Shown: positions 1 to 12,799, counted from the stretch's first letter. The stretch is 64,000 nt of DNA from Ailanthus altissimus (GCA_946807835.1 OX327686.1:12834001-12898000), one strand, 5' to 3'. Numbers and translations: made by a program. The notes: generated by a model from the sequence alone, not told the origin.

Positions 1-1195
1 ATTCCAAGGGAGCTGGGGACTATTGTAATGGAGCATCTTCCTCCATCCTTTTGTGTTTAATACAAGCTTTTCTTCTAAACAAAAATTATAAAAACAAATA
101 ATTTATAATAACTAAATTACTATAAATAAGTTAAATTCAACGTTTAATGGAAAAAAAAGAAGATATTTTTTGATCCACATTGAATTGAAAATGAAAAAGG
201 AAAAGGATAGAGATTTTGAATTCTTGAGATTTGAATTCAAACTCTCATGGATGCACTCATCACGTGAATAGTCTTACGAAATTAAATTAGTTTCCTAAAG
301 TTGGTTTTGAATTAGAAGAAAGTCAAAGTTTTGAATTATCAACAAGTCAAAGTCGCAAGTAATTGTAAAACAATGATGCATTAGATGCTCAACTGAAAGA
401 AACAACACGCTGCATAAATAAATGCATTATTACTTTGTACTATATTATAAATTAGAACAATATAACACTTTTCAAGTATTTAAAAAAAAGTGTTATATGA
501 CTGCATTTTTTTTTTTATTGTACAATACACATATTTTTTCTAACAACACACATACCCCTCCCTAACCCGTCACTCGAACCGCGAATTTAAGTGAATAATT
601 AAAAAGAAATTAACTAATTCGACTAACACCTTCAACTTTAATGATAATTAGATATATAATTTTATAAATTTTAAATAATTTTTTACGTTGTTTTACTATT
701 TGATGTATTAATGTATCTCTTTAATTATCAATAAATTGTTACAAAAAATTTATTACTTACTACCACTTTTAGCTTTTTTTTCATTGAAGGCTTAAATTAT
801 TAAGCTTAGGTTTATTTGTTTCATTAATTAAGAATATTAAAATGTACACCATATATAGAGCCTTGCAATTGTAATGAGAATGATACTCACTTCAATATGA
901 AGAAAAGAATTATAGCTTATTTCACTTATTTTGTTATTGAACTATTTATTGATTTGCTGTTTAACTATCAACGCATTATTAACACCGAGCCAATAAGTGA
1001 AGAGATCTTAGTAAAGTGATCTTAATTTTCTGCATTTTATATCTAACATGACTAACATATATATCCTGTGGTTGCCACCGAGTTTTATTTTTCACATTAA
1101 AAAATAAGACTAACTCATATATTTAGTTATATTATTTCATATTTATACATTCTTAAAATAACAATTTTGTTATTCTTATATCTATATGTTATTGT
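1..1195. other. AT-rich intergenic DNA, no gene seen
   Basis: No reading frame of note and no recognisable domain on either strand. The stretch is strongly AT-rich with poly-A and poly-T runs. I see no transposon ends other than the MITE that starts at its right edge. Confidence 0.6.
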
Positions 1196-1585
1196 AGGGG
1201 TAGGCATCTTCCCTTCGGTTTTAGAAAAATAAAATAAAAAATCAAACAAGTTGAAGAAAGAATTGAATTGAACTAAACCGGTTTAGTTTAGTTTTCGATT
1301 TGAACTTTTAGCTTCGGATAGACTTAAATTAGGCTCACTTTTAGTTCGGTTTGATTCTCAATTTCATTCCATTCCATTCTTAAGGTGTCACGTATATTTT
1401 ATTTTATTTTTTTAAAATTTGGTTTTCGATTTGGAAGTTCGAAATCGAAAACTGAAATAATTTTTTTAGTTTTTTAAAATATAAAATCAAAAATCAAACT
1501 GGTTAAAACAAAATCGAACCGAATTAGGTTGAATCGATTTGATTCACTCAATCTAGTTTGATTTGTTAGTTTTTTGCCTTTCCCT
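1196..1585. mobile_element. MITE-like element with short terminal inverted repeats
   Basis: The left end reads AGGGGTAGGCA and the right end, on the other strand, AGGGAAAGGCA: an 11-bp imperfect terminal inverted repeat. Both sides are flanked by the same 10 bases, ATGTTATTGT (1186-1195 and 1586-1595). The interior is non-coding and full of short CGGTTT, AACCG and CGAAAACTGAA words on both strands, a make-up often seen in plant non-autonomous DNA transposons. TIRs of this type suggest hAT, where duplications are 8 bp; a 9-11 bp duplication would fit Mutator-like elements better. The superfamily is therefore left open. No transposase is present, so it would depend on a partner in trans. Confidence 0.65.
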
Positions 1586-1866
1586 ATGTTATTGTTATTC
1601 TTTTCAGTTTCCTAATTGAATTTAATGCTAATTTTTAATTTTTTAATGCACTATCAACATCGTTATATATTATTGTTGCAACATAAAATTTGCAAAAACA
1701 CAAAGAAAAAGGTGAAATAATGAAGTTTACCTTTTATATATTGGAATTATATATATTCGAGAAATATCATATACAAATTTCCTTTTGAAAGAGTAATACT
1801 TTAAAATGAGTTATCATCTGATTTAAGACTTAGAGGTATACTATAACCCTTAAATGAATATATTTT
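1586..1866. other. short AT-rich stretch, nothing recognised
   Basis: This AT-rich spacer separates the MITE from the decayed LTR. Apart from the right-hand copy of the MITE target duplication at 1586-1595, I see nothing in it. Confidence 0.5.
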
Positions 1867-3287
1867 TTATAAGAGCATAAATGTTATATATTTGTATCCT
1901 TATTTTATTTAAGAATTATCTATTTTCATAAAAATAGAAAAGTATAGAAATTGGAGTTAAAAATAGGAAAAAAAGACTAAATTGAAAAGAAAGGGAAAAA
2001 CTAGCTCATCGCATGGTGATTAAGAAGATAATGTGCCAACGTTTAGATTCTCAAGAACGCCTTAGCGATCACTCCAATCACTCCAGAACGCTAAAGCGAT
2101 ATTTCAGCACCTCACTATTGCAACGCTAGAAGACCATTATCCCAGTGATGCGATTTGAAACAAACCCTAAATTTTAATCGCATTAACACCGCAGAATTAA
2201 GTAGTGAAGGTTGTAACGATCAAGGCAACTCCCTAATGTTATGAAGGCAACACCCAAACATTGATGTAATTTCAAGACTTGATAGAAATACGACTCCAAG
2301 ACTCTAATCAATCTCTATATAAAGGTTATTTGTCTCAGCCTTTAAAAAGAGAAGAGAAAAGACAAAACTTAGGGCTCTTTAGAGTCAATAGAGTAATTAG
2401 AACATAAATTGAATAATTTAGAGAGAGAATATCAAGAGAAGCAAAAGATTATTAGCGTATCAACCAATTACAAATTGATATCTATATTGGTTTGCTTTTG
2501 GTTGTATCATATTTATTTTATTTTCTAGCCATAATTCTCTTACTGTCATGAACTAAATTTATTTTCTATGATTATTACTTGAACTCAATATGTGTGCTTA
2601 ATTGTTGGATCTTTTTAATATTTATTTGAACTTAATCATTTATTATTAAAATTATTTGTTCTTAATGCTTCATTATATCTGATCAATATTGTGAATGATT
2701 AAGAATATTTTGATAAATTTGAGAGATGCATTATTGTATTTAGACCTTAATAATTTGATACAAGATTGTAGAGAGATCTACAAGTTCCAACTTAAAATAG
2801 AGATATATCTAATTGACATATATGGTCAATAAGACTTGTTCTTAATGAATCTTGATTTATTACAATTATCATAGAGATATAGGTATTTGGTGAATTTATA
2901 TATATTTATTTGATCTTGAGAAAGGATTGTGAATACATTAGTATCTTAATCAATAATAAAAAAATAGAGAGATTTTAATATTAAAGGGTAGTATCTCTAG
3001 AAAAGCATATTGATGGATAGTTATAATTCTAGGCTTTCTCTATCTTGTGATCTTTAGAATTTGTTTAGTTGTGATATTTTAGTTTATTTGCATTCATAAA
3101 TTTAGGTTCATTTTAATTTTCATTAAATTATTAATTTTTTAGATAAAAATAAGAAGATTAATTTTAGTATTTAGTTAAAAATATATAATTCTCCGTGGGT
3201 TCGATATCTGACTTTATAGTCCATTTATTTCTTATTCCGATGGTGTATACTTATACTCAATTTTATTCTTAACTTAGAAACAACACA
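1867..3287 (+). repeat. decayed Athila-like LTR (solo)
   Basis: This aligns by eye along its length with the other Athila-like LTRs here (42549-43803 and 51459-52809). Shared landmarks are a start resembling TGATAAGAGCATAA, a TATA box at 2314-2324 (CTATATAAAGG), the phrase around 2488 (TTGGTTTGCTTTTGGTTG), TTGAACTCAATATG near 2580, and a 3' end with GGGTTCGATATCTGACTT followed by GTATACTT. No primer binding site or internal coding region follows, so it is a solo or truncated LTR. The edges are approximate and I could not identify a target duplication. Confidence 0.6.
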
Positions 3288-3376
3288 ATAATTTCTCCTG
3301 AAAATGCGATCATAAATATGTTGCTAAAATGTAATTCAACTTCATTCAAAATTATTTCATAAGTTAATTGTATAAT

Positions 3377-3922
3377 TGTTGACGCCGACCTAAAATCTAC
3401 ATAATATGCCTATTTGAGTTTTTACTTTTTACGTACAAGTACATGCCTAGTTGAGTATTAGGCCCATATTAGATACTTTTTACTGTAAGAAATTTTATTT
3501 GATTAGGATTCTTTATCTTTTAGAATTCGGATTGAATTGAGTTTTTGTAGCCTATATAAAGATAGAATAAATTGTTGTATCAGGATATACAGACTTAATG
3601 TACATCTTTTCAGCTTTTTATCTCCCAGTTTGCTTTTATTTTCTTATTTTTAACCCAAGATCTTAGTCCTTGCTTGTTGAATCTCGTAGCTTTATTGTTA
3701 AACTTTTCTTATCTTTCTCCGTGAAGTACCCAAGTTCTATAGTTTGCTTACTATTCTACAGCCTAGGTTTACTCTAAACCTCGCTTGCTTTCTGTTGAAA
3801 TCGGTATTGCCTTGCTCAACTACTACTTGATCTCAGTTTTCTACGAATTCGAGATAATTCATTGTTCTAGCAAGATACTAAACATACACGAATCCAATCC
3901 ATCTAAAATTTATTCACGAACA
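3377..3922 (+). repeat. 5' LTR of the Tat-like element
   Basis: A 546-bp LTR with TG...CA ends. It contains a TATA box (CCTATATAAA, 3551-3560). It is followed after six bases by TGGCACGCTCAGTGGG at 3929-3944, in the place expected for a primer binding site. It resembles the GGC-rich sites of Tat elements, but I cannot assign the tRNA with confidence. Confidence 0.85.
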
Positions 3923-3949
3923 TCTTTTTGGCACGCTCAGTGGGTATCC

Positions 3950-5740
3950 ATTTTTGTATGCTAGTAATAACTAGATTGATGAAAAAAATATCAAGACTAG
4001 TGTTGGAAAGAATGCTATTAAATCATCCAACGTGACAAAGAAGAGAGAGGATTTGGCAAAGAAAGAAGAGGAATTGACTAGGACCCTACCTTCTGTCAGA
4101 AACCCATCAAATTCTGCACTTGAAGAAGCAAGTCCAGCCAATGTCGAAATACATATACTGAATTGATAGCTAGAGAAGATCTAAAGAGATCTCTCTCATC
4201 TCCCAAGCTATTATCCATTATCGATATTCAAGGATTGGTCTATCAGATTTCTTTAGAAACCAACAGCTCGGTACAATGCTTACCAATCAGATGGTCATAG
4301 TTTTTTGACTGCAAATAGAAGATAATCAGAATATTAGAAAAAATATTCTAAAGAGTCCGAAGCTATGAGGTAAATCTAGACCAAGCTCACCGCTTTTCTC
4401 CAAGGCCAACCTAACCCTGAATTTCAGAAGCCTTAAAGAAACAAAATTATGGGTAAGTTAACCTACCATATGGTTTGGTTAGCATTCTAAAGTGACCTGA
4501 GAGGGTTGAGTCCATAAACTCACATGTTCAACAAGGCCAACCTAGATAGATTTTCAGCTATGATTCAGCTAAAATTATGATTAACTTGGGGAGCTTACAC
4601 TAAATGGCTCAACAAGTATAGGAACAATTCGGCCATACCTCATCTAAGCTGATACAGTTTGGTTCAATGGAACCACCAAGATCAATCAATCATGGCGGTA
4701 ATGAAATTGGCAGGAATATATTGACCGAGGCACTACACAACATAGAGGTTGACCTTAAACCAATGCTCACCCATTGTATAAAAAGCCTTACCCCCATAGT
4801 ATTGATTCACTTTTTCCTTTTCCAAAGGGATACAAGATTCTCAAATTATTTTTACTATCGAGAGAAAAGAATATAACCATATTTGAGCGCATTTTAAAGT
4901 TCACAATGCAATATGAAAAGCCAGCTCATCTCCATTTTAGAAGTTTGGGTTGTTCGGAAACTTTTTAACAAAGACTGCTTTCACTTGGTACATCAACCTG
5001 ATACCTAAGTAGATCGCCAGTCTGGAACATATGAAAAATAAATTCCATTTCGAATTTTATTGGCCACTACTTGAAGTTACCTTGGCCAACATAGCTCGAG
5101 TTATGCATATGCTAGGAGGATTGGTCTTTAAGTATTTAAGCCGATTCAGGAAGCTTAGTTCATAGTGTTATGCTCAAATCATTGAAGCCTATTGCATCTC
5201 CATAATGGTGAAAGGGATGTTCTTTGTCATGAAGGAATATTTTGAAGGGCATCGATTAAGAGCCTTGTATTAACTAGCCATAAGAATGGCAAATTATATG
5301 TGACTTCTAATAGAGAAAGATAAACAAAGGCATCCTCTTGGGACCTATAATGTGATTTTGATGACTTAGATTCAGAAGAAGAGTTTTACTTGGATGAGTG
5401 AAAGGAGGTCCATATGAGTGCCTAGTACTTAAGAAGCTAACTTCAAATAAAGAAAAGAAAAAGTTTGGGAAAAATACTCAGATAGTCAAGGAGTATTCAT
5501 TCAACCTAAAGAAAGCTGATGAGCTATTTTATTGCCTCTTAAAAGACAAGCATAAAAAAGTTCTCTAAAGGCACACTATACTGCCACTCTATCAACGGGC
5601 AAACAAAGACTATTGTAAGTGGCATAATTTATGACAACACAGTACAAGCAATTGTATTATGTTCAGAAATGAGATTCAATGGCTGATCAGTGAAGGCCGA
5701 CTTCTCTTTAGTTTAAAGGGACAAGTCCTTATTATTGAAA
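3950..5740 (+). pseudogene. gag: gag of the Tat-like element (degenerate)
   Basis: Gag encodes the capsid-like protein that packages the retrotransposon RNA. Readable parts include a segment at about 4780-4960 with PFPKGYKI followed by a stretch ending FTMQYEKPA. Next comes TAFTWYINL near 4970-5005 in a shifted frame, the usual core of plant Retrotrans_gag (PF03732) domains. A zinc-knuckle-like end follows near 5610-5700 (CKWHN, then H and C, then FRNEIQWLISEGRL). Stops and frame changes occur every few dozen codons, so no product is expected. It starts just after the PBS region and runs into the protease region, as in intact relatives. Lineage placement rests on motif similarity only. Confidence 0.7.
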
Positions 5741-6579
5741 TTGATTATTTCCCCATAATAGGTATAAATGTCGTTATACCATCCACAAAAAGAAAATTCT
5801 TGGGGGAGGAATCCTCGACTTAAATTTGGATCCTTGATAAGTCGAGGATAAAAATTCAAGTAGGCAATACTATTACAGAAGCCTCACAAAAGGAGAGGAT
5901 AGTTACAGTAGAGCTAGCTTTATATGATTAACCGACCTTCAAAAAAGCTTGTTTGGTCTGCTCTCAATGCTGAATAACTTTAAAAAAAATCACAGACAAA
6001 TTTTCAGTATCAAATGTAAAGAAAAATTCATGCCATCTCCCAATGACTTTTAAGCCTAAGGCTCATATGGTTGACCAATAAAAATATAACATTCCAAGAC
6101 AGAGCGTGTTTTATCAGCTAGGAGTACAAAGGTATTCAATCCAAAGCTGACCAAAACTCAAAAGAGTCACATCCAAAGGCGCGAACAGTTAAGATGTTAG
6201 AGCAAAATGTCCTAAAACCAAGGTGAAAGCTAAGAGGTTGAAGAAAACTTGGCTAAGATCAACAACCTCAACAAAAAGGTCTATGAAAGTAGAGCATTAA
6301 AAATTCAGTTATTCATAAAGTTGACCACTGAAGGTAGTTGATCATTAAAGAAGATTTGGGTGCCTTTCAAGAGGGACCAAACTGACTAGGGGGCAAACAA
6401 TTAAGAGGAGACTCAAAAGAAGACCATTAATATGGTCGCCATTTTGCTCGAATCTTTCTAACCTAAACCCAGTCAAGCTTCAACTTTGGATGGAGATGTG
6501 GTTGAGATATACAATGCCACTATGTTAGGAAAGTGAAGAATTAACATTACTAACCCTCTTTCATCCAACAAACAAGATA

Positions 6580-9500
6580 ACTCAGCATATCTGCACACTT
6601 TATATTATGTCCAACCTCAATAAAGTCCATCGTAAAAGAATTCTTATTGATAATGGGTGGGTGTTAATATCTTGCCTCTATGGATGTTAAGGAATCTTGG
6701 GATTTCCAAAGTCGATCTGAAGTTGTTAGAGGTAATTATGATCAATTTTGCTGAACACAAAATCCTAGTCGACAGATTCACATCACTTAGAGTCAAAATT
6801 AATCTCTTAGAATGAGAAGACCTTTTTATGTAGTCAATGTATTGAGTGACTACAACACCTTATTGGGAAGAGATTGGATCCACTTTAACAAGATTTTGCT
6901 ATCAAGCATGCAATAAATAATTTTTAGATGGAAACCTAACGGGTTCATAAAAATAATTCATATTGATCACAAACCATTTGAAGGTGATAAACAAGTGGCA
7001 TAGACTTTTTTGTATGACCCTTCTCTCACAATGACAATCCTCAAGTGAGATAATGCTGACCCATATATAAAGGACATGATAAACTAGTTATAGACAAAAC
7101 ACACCAAGTCTTGAAAGAAGAGCTAGCTTAGTCAACAATAGTTATAACAAGCCGACTATTGGTATTGTTTTAGATGAATAGATAAGGAAATTACATGATA
7201 GCATCGACCGAATACATATATGAAGATGAAAAACAAGATACACAAATCATCCATGAATTAAAATAGATTAACCCAGCCTCAGCCAAGTTGGATGACTGCA
7301 ATTCTCAAACTCAAAGCCAACTCAAAAAGATCAAATTGGGTACTACACATAACCCAAGGTCGATTTTCATAAGCAAACTCTTAAATCTAGCATTTGAGAC
7401 AAAATTAGTGGCAATCTTAAAGGAATACAAAGATTACTTTACATGGAGATGCTTGGTCTAATTCGAGATTTAGTTGAGCATAGCCTTTTGATCAAAGATG
7501 GGTTTCGACCCTACAAGTAACATATGCGAATAATGTTTAGAGAGGTTGAAGAAAAGATAGCAGAGGAGATCAAAAGGCTTCTCTAAGTAGGTTTTATTAG
7601 ACCAGCCAACTATGTCAAATAGTTGTTAAACATAGTTCCAGTTATAAAAAAGAACAACAAACTCTGACTCTGCATCGACTTTAAAAATATGAACATAGAA
7701 ACCCCTAAGGACAAATGTCCCATGCCCATAGCTGATATGCTAGTTGATTTGGCTGCCTATTATGAAATTATAAGTTTTTTTAACTGTCATATTGGATATA
7801 ACCAAATATTCATCAAAAAGTCGGATATTAGCAAAACAACATTCATATGCTTAGGGACGATTGAAACATATGAATGAGTAGTAATACCGTTCAGTCTCAA
7901 GGACGCTGAAGTAACATGCTAGAGGGCGATGAATGCCATTTTCAATGATATGATAGGCCGATTTATAGAGATTTATATGAATGATGTCGTTGTCAAATCA
8001 AACTCTGACAAGTAGCACTTAACTGACCTAAGAATTGCATTTCATAAAATAAGATTCCATCAATTGAAAATGAACCCCTTTAAATGCACTTTTAGGGTGT
8101 TGGTAGGCAATTTTCTTAGATTCTTGGTACACTAATGGGGGTTTAAAGTCGATCAAAACAAAGCCAAAGCCATAATAGAAGCCTTAGCACTAAGAACAAA
8201 GAAGGAACTACAATAGCTGATAAAAAAAAATAAATTTTTTATGAAGATTTATTTTAAACTCCGTCGATCGAGCCTTTGCTGAAATTAAAAGAAGAAGAAG
8301 ATTTTAAATGGACTCTACACCATTAGCATGTCTTCAATGAAATTAAGAAATATCTCACAAATTCACCAGTCATGGTGCCACATAAACTTGGTCTGCCATT
8401 GATACTCTAAATTTCAGCAGTTGAAGAGTCAATTAGTAGTATGTTGGCATAGAAACATCAAAGGGTAGAAAAGACCATCTGCTATCTTAGCTAAGCCTTC
8501 AATAACATTGAGACAAGATGCATAGTAATCTAAAAGTTTTGTTCAGCTCTCTACTTTTCAAGTACAAAATTCAAGTGCTACCTTTTGCCTACCATTGTGC
8601 ATATAGTAAGTCAATCTGATGTTATCAAATACCTTTTATCAAAGCCCTTCTTGAGAAATTAGTTGGGGAAACAAGTGATCGAACTATCAAAATTTAACCT
8701 GAAATATGTTCCTAAAAAAGTAGTCAAAGGCCAAGCCTTAGCCGATTTTCTTGCAGATCATCTATTACATTACTCACTAGATGCCGATTTAGAGATTGGT
8801 CATGTTGATGACAAGAGTTGGGACCTATAGTTTGATGGATCAAAAATAGCTTAGGCAACAAGAGCTGGCATCATATTAGTCTCCCCATATGGCCTAAAAA
8901 TAATAATGTCTTTTATTTTGGATATCACATGCACCAATAATCAAGTTGAATATGAATTTCTCATTTTCGGCCTCGAAATACTCTCAGAAATAGGGTAAAA
9001 ATATCAAAGTCGGAGGTGATTCATTACTTGTTATCAAACATGTTATGAGTGAATACAATCAGGATCAAGGTTTCCATTCTACCTTGGTTGAATATTCAAC
9101 AAGAATAAACATCTCAGAAGCTAACAATTTAGCTCAAGGGGAATTAGGCTTCAAAAAGGTGATGGAAGAAATCCCTTTAATCCATTGCCCTTATTCATGC
9201 CTACTTAATAATGAAATACTAAAAATAAGGCAGTGGCTACTCTTACAGATCGATTTAAACACATATTGAAGGGATGAATTAGTAAAATACATGAAGTATC
9301 CCAATGATGATACTGATCGACAGATAAAGATCCTGGCATCAAAATTTGCTTTATTTATAGGAAAATTATTAAGAAGAGGACTTTTGGGAGAATTACTAAG
9401 ATGTATCAACCCAAAAGAAAGCATGTTAATCATGGCCGAATCACATGAAGGATTGCTAGTAGCTCATATAAGTGGTCGATCAATAAGAAAGTAATTCTGA

Positions 9501-9890
9501 AGAATAGATTATAGAGACCGACCATGGAATAAGACTGCCACAACTATGCTAAAGAGTATGAAGAATGTCAAAAATATGGCCCAATTCAAATCATTTTAGT
9601 AGAAGAAATGTACACAGTTATAAGGCTATGGCCATTTAAAGGATGGACAATGGACAGAATTCAAAACAGCTACCCATAATATTTAAAGCAGCATACTTTC
9701 ATTTTTGTTATGGCCGATTATTCACCAAGTGGGTGGAAGCCATCCCACTAAAGATAATTACTTAGCAGTTAGTGATTAAATTTATCAAAGAGAATATTAT
9801 ATATTGGCATGACTTTCCAAAGTCTATCACAACTGATCAAGGGACAGTCTTTACAAGAGAAGAGATGGTCAACCTCCTTAGTTGACTACT
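6580..9890 (+). pseudogene. pol: pol of the Tat-like element: protease, RT, RNase H, integrase (broken)
   Basis: Pol copies the element RNA into DNA and inserts it. Retropepsin lies at about 6630-6900: ILIDNG, then LPLWMLRNLGIS in another frame; an Asn sits where DSG/DTG is normal. Reverse transcriptase covers about 7450-8250 with PMPIADMLVD and GYNQIF. Its catalytic box reads YMNDVVVKS near 7974-8000, so the first Asp of the usual YIDD is Asn. RNase H is about 8820-9030 (FDGSK, then NQVEYEFL). An integrase N-terminal part follows (9380-9480), then a core piece at 9700-9880 with VMADY, TKWVEAIPL and ITTDQGT. The third acidic residue and C-terminal part of integrase are missing: similarity stops near 9890. 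Order PR-RT-RH-IN is gypsy type. Confidence 0.82.
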
Positions 9891-10080
9891 TCTTCTTGAC
9901 CAAGCTAGTGAAGGGATGCAGCAAAATTGTCTATCTTAGTCTTCAAGTCGATCGACATTATGGCAATAGTAGAGTAATGTAAGATGAATTTTAACTTCCT
10001 ATTCAACTCTAAGACAGATTGATTATCCAACATTATGTCCTCTACTTTAGACTTTAGACTTTTCACTTTGTTGATTATAG

Positions 10081-12619
10081 CTATGAATTTTGGATAGAGG
10101 GAGTAGGAGGTGAAGCCGATTTATCAGAAGTGTCCTCCGATACATCACTTTTAGAAGATGATTCTTGAATAAGCTTACTTAAGATATCGGCTATTGAGGT
10201 AGCTCCTTCAATATTTGAAGGTTTTGGTGCAAGCTTCATTGGCTTGATTAACTGAATAAGAGATGAAGGTTAAGTAGGCTCCACTCTTTCTTGGGCGGTC
10301 CCAGCCTCTTCTTACTCATCTATAGCCTCCACAAACAACAAAAGAGACTTGTTGACTGGGGTTATGCCTAATAATGGCGATTTTGGAGGCAATGAGATGA
10401 TTGATTCCTTAGAGGCTGACTCATGAGAATTATGGATGATTCTGATTCTGAGTGGCCTCTGAGAAAGTAATCTTAAAATCAAAGATAAAATTAGAAACCG
10501 ATTTATACAAAGTGAATAGTATAAAAAACTAGAGATAGATACAATACCTTAACTCTTTTCTTAAGGGTAGCTGATCCTTTATCACCTTCTCTAGCAAAGG
10601 GAACATCAATTAACGAGGGTATGGCTTCTAAAAAATCAAATTGGCAAGGGAATAAAATTTGAAAAAGTCAAAATAATAGAAACCAAGTTATTATACCTTG
10701 TTGGGTTATATTGCCTACGACCGTGATCGACTCAAGATAAAATAAATATTTATTATGTTCATTTAGATAAAAGTTGGTCCAAGTGGTCGATTTTTTCTTT
10801 TACGAGGAATGTCTCCTGTTATAATGAATCTGGCCATTGGAAATGGAGCCATTAGATCCAAAAATAGTCGTTCAAGGAAAATCTCTTCCAACCAAGGGCT
10901 ACCAGTTCGTACCCATTTAGTTTGGCATTCTATGGCCGACCATCTGTGTTTCAAGAGAAGCTTTTTCTTCCTCTAATGACACTAACTTCTCATTTATTTT
11001 AAATCATAGTAGGTATATTTAAGGCCATAAAATTTTTCAAAATCTAAAATTTCTTGAATAAGATTATCCCTTGCCTTTTTTTCGACCGACCTGCACAACA
11101 ACACCATTATTAATGGCTTCAAATTTATAGCATGTAAAAGCTTCATCTAAAGAAAGTCTAAAATGTTGGTAAACTATTTTTTCCTAATATCTATAAAAAA
11201 GCTTAAGTTGACCAGGTGATATAAGGAGATTGACCAGTTGTAGGGACTTCTTTAGTAGGCCTGAAACCTTAGAAGTTTCATTAACTAAAAAAGACTCTCT
11301 GAATACAACCTTGGTCATGAACTTCTGATTGGCCAAGAAACGATTAGGGTGAAGTACGGCTTGAATGCACCTAAATTGAGGGTGGTATGTCTCCATCCTA
11401 CACTTATTATTGTTGGCAACAGTAATAATCATCTTATGATGTAAGTCTCGAGTTGTCAAATAACTCACCCCAGAGTGATTCCATTCAATATTGAGGTTGG
11501 CTTCCTTAAGAATACAATGACAACCTTTATAAGACAATCTAGTCCATTCAAGACCAAAAATAGATGGCCTAAGTTGATAGAAAGCACTATCCTTTAGATG
11601 AGAGTAGTGTAGAAAAATTTAAAGAAGTCCTGAAAATTAAGGAATTTCAACTGTCAATGAAAGAGCCAATGGGTCTAGTAGCTAATCTGAGATTCACGGG
11701 GTTGAAAAGTGACAAAAAAGAAGGAAGGAAAGTAAGATGATACCCAAAAGTAGAGGATCCAAATGGGACCACTAGTATTTAGGAAATTCGACTCACCCTT
11801 AGAGGGAAGAATTTCAAATAAACTTCTATATAAGTGTGAGAGAAAGAAAAGCCATATCGCTAGATTTGAGCCGTCACGATTGCTACTTTTAAGTATTTCC
11901 TAGTTACTTTTTGGGAAGGAATGCATAAGTCTTACTTACACAACTAGTATAAAGAAAAGCGATATGTTCAGTTTTAGAGGGGGTAGATGATTGTTCTTTA
12001 AAACTTATTCATGAACTTGCCAAAACTGGACTCAACTCTAGTAATGAATAAGTTTGCTTCACCTATTGAGAGTTCAACATTGATTTCAACTATATGGACT
12101 GGTAAATTAAAAAAGACGGCTAAGTCGTAGAGAGTAGGAGATATATAGCTGAACCTAAAATAAAAAGTAATATAGGCTCTCGACCAGAAAAGTAACGTAG
12201 TTGATTTGAGCTCGTTGTGGAAGGGAATTTGGTATCTAGAAACTTGGATGAGATTATAGATCATAATCGACTTCCAAACAGAAGGAAAATGATGCTTTAG
12301 ATGATTTAGCTATCTCCTAAATCCACTAGTCAATTTTGGCCATGATCTAATAGATTTAGAATTTGACCAGACAGATATAGCGTTAACGTATAGGATTTTT
12401 GTAATGAGTAGGGAAAAATCTAAGGTAGTTGACAATAATAAAAGTATTGTAAGGTTATAATATATAGCTAGAAGAATTAGCCACGTAGGAAAGTACCTTG
12501 AAGGTGACTTTGTCAACTTCCTCATTTTCTTGGGATTTTGAGTACAATGAGATAGGGGTTTCCTCAGCCTCGGTCGTCTAGGTTTTCTTGGAACAAGAAG
12601 AAGACAATTTTGATGCCAT
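10081..12619 (-). pseudogene. antisense gene in the Tat-like element, plant-mobile-domain-like, with two predicted introns
   Basis: Read on the minus strand from an ATG at 12619-12617 (MASKLSSSCSKK) to a stop at 10083-10081. The middle contains FWSRAYITFYFRFSYISPTL followed by YDLAVFFNLPV (about 12190-12090), and GPIWILYFWVSSYFP (11770-11725). These resemble the W...TF.F..G..TPTLEDVA..LGLPV and G..WLLQLW..EYFP signatures of plant mobile domain / aminotransferase-like proteins (PF10536). The C-terminal part is Ser- and acid-rich. Two introns fit minus-strand splice rules: 10696-10628 (GTATAA...TTTTAG) and 10547-10472 (GTATTG...TTTAAG). Stops interrupt it (one 13 codons after the ATG), so this copy is dead. 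Antisense ORFs are known in Tat elements; the PMD assignment is my motif reading. Confidence 0.62.
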
Positions 12620-12785
12620 TTTTAGAAGTTATATGAAAAATTAAAAATGAAGATCAGAATAAGGTAAAAGAATTCAGAAAAAAAAGCATGATAAAAAAGT
12701 AAAAATTAAGAAATTTATTGAAAATTCCTTGAAGATTACCTAAAGAATAGTTGAGAGCTCAAAGAAAGCCTTAATGGTGAAGAAT

Positions 12786-12796
12786 CCTTTATATAG
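12786..12796 (-). promoter_or_regulatory. TATA box for the antisense gene
   Basis: The minus strand reads CTATATAAAGG, 167 bp upstream of the antisense ATG at 12619. It is the clearest TATA box between the antisense start and the 3' LTR, and it faces away from that LTR. Position and orientation fit an independent promoter for the antisense gene. There is no expression evidence. Confidence 0.5.
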
Positions 12797-12799
12797 AAA

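Noticed and set aside
6580..9890. Endogenous pararetrovirus (caulimovirus) instead of a gypsy element
   Set aside because: The RT is followed by RNase H and an integrase core, with LTRs and a 5-bp target duplication on both sides. Caulimoviruses have neither LTRs nor integrase.
11184..11537. 117-codon minus-strand frame as a separate gene
   Set aside because: It lies within the antisense gene of the Tat-like element between its PMD-like motifs and its introns, so it is a fragment of that gene and not an independent one.
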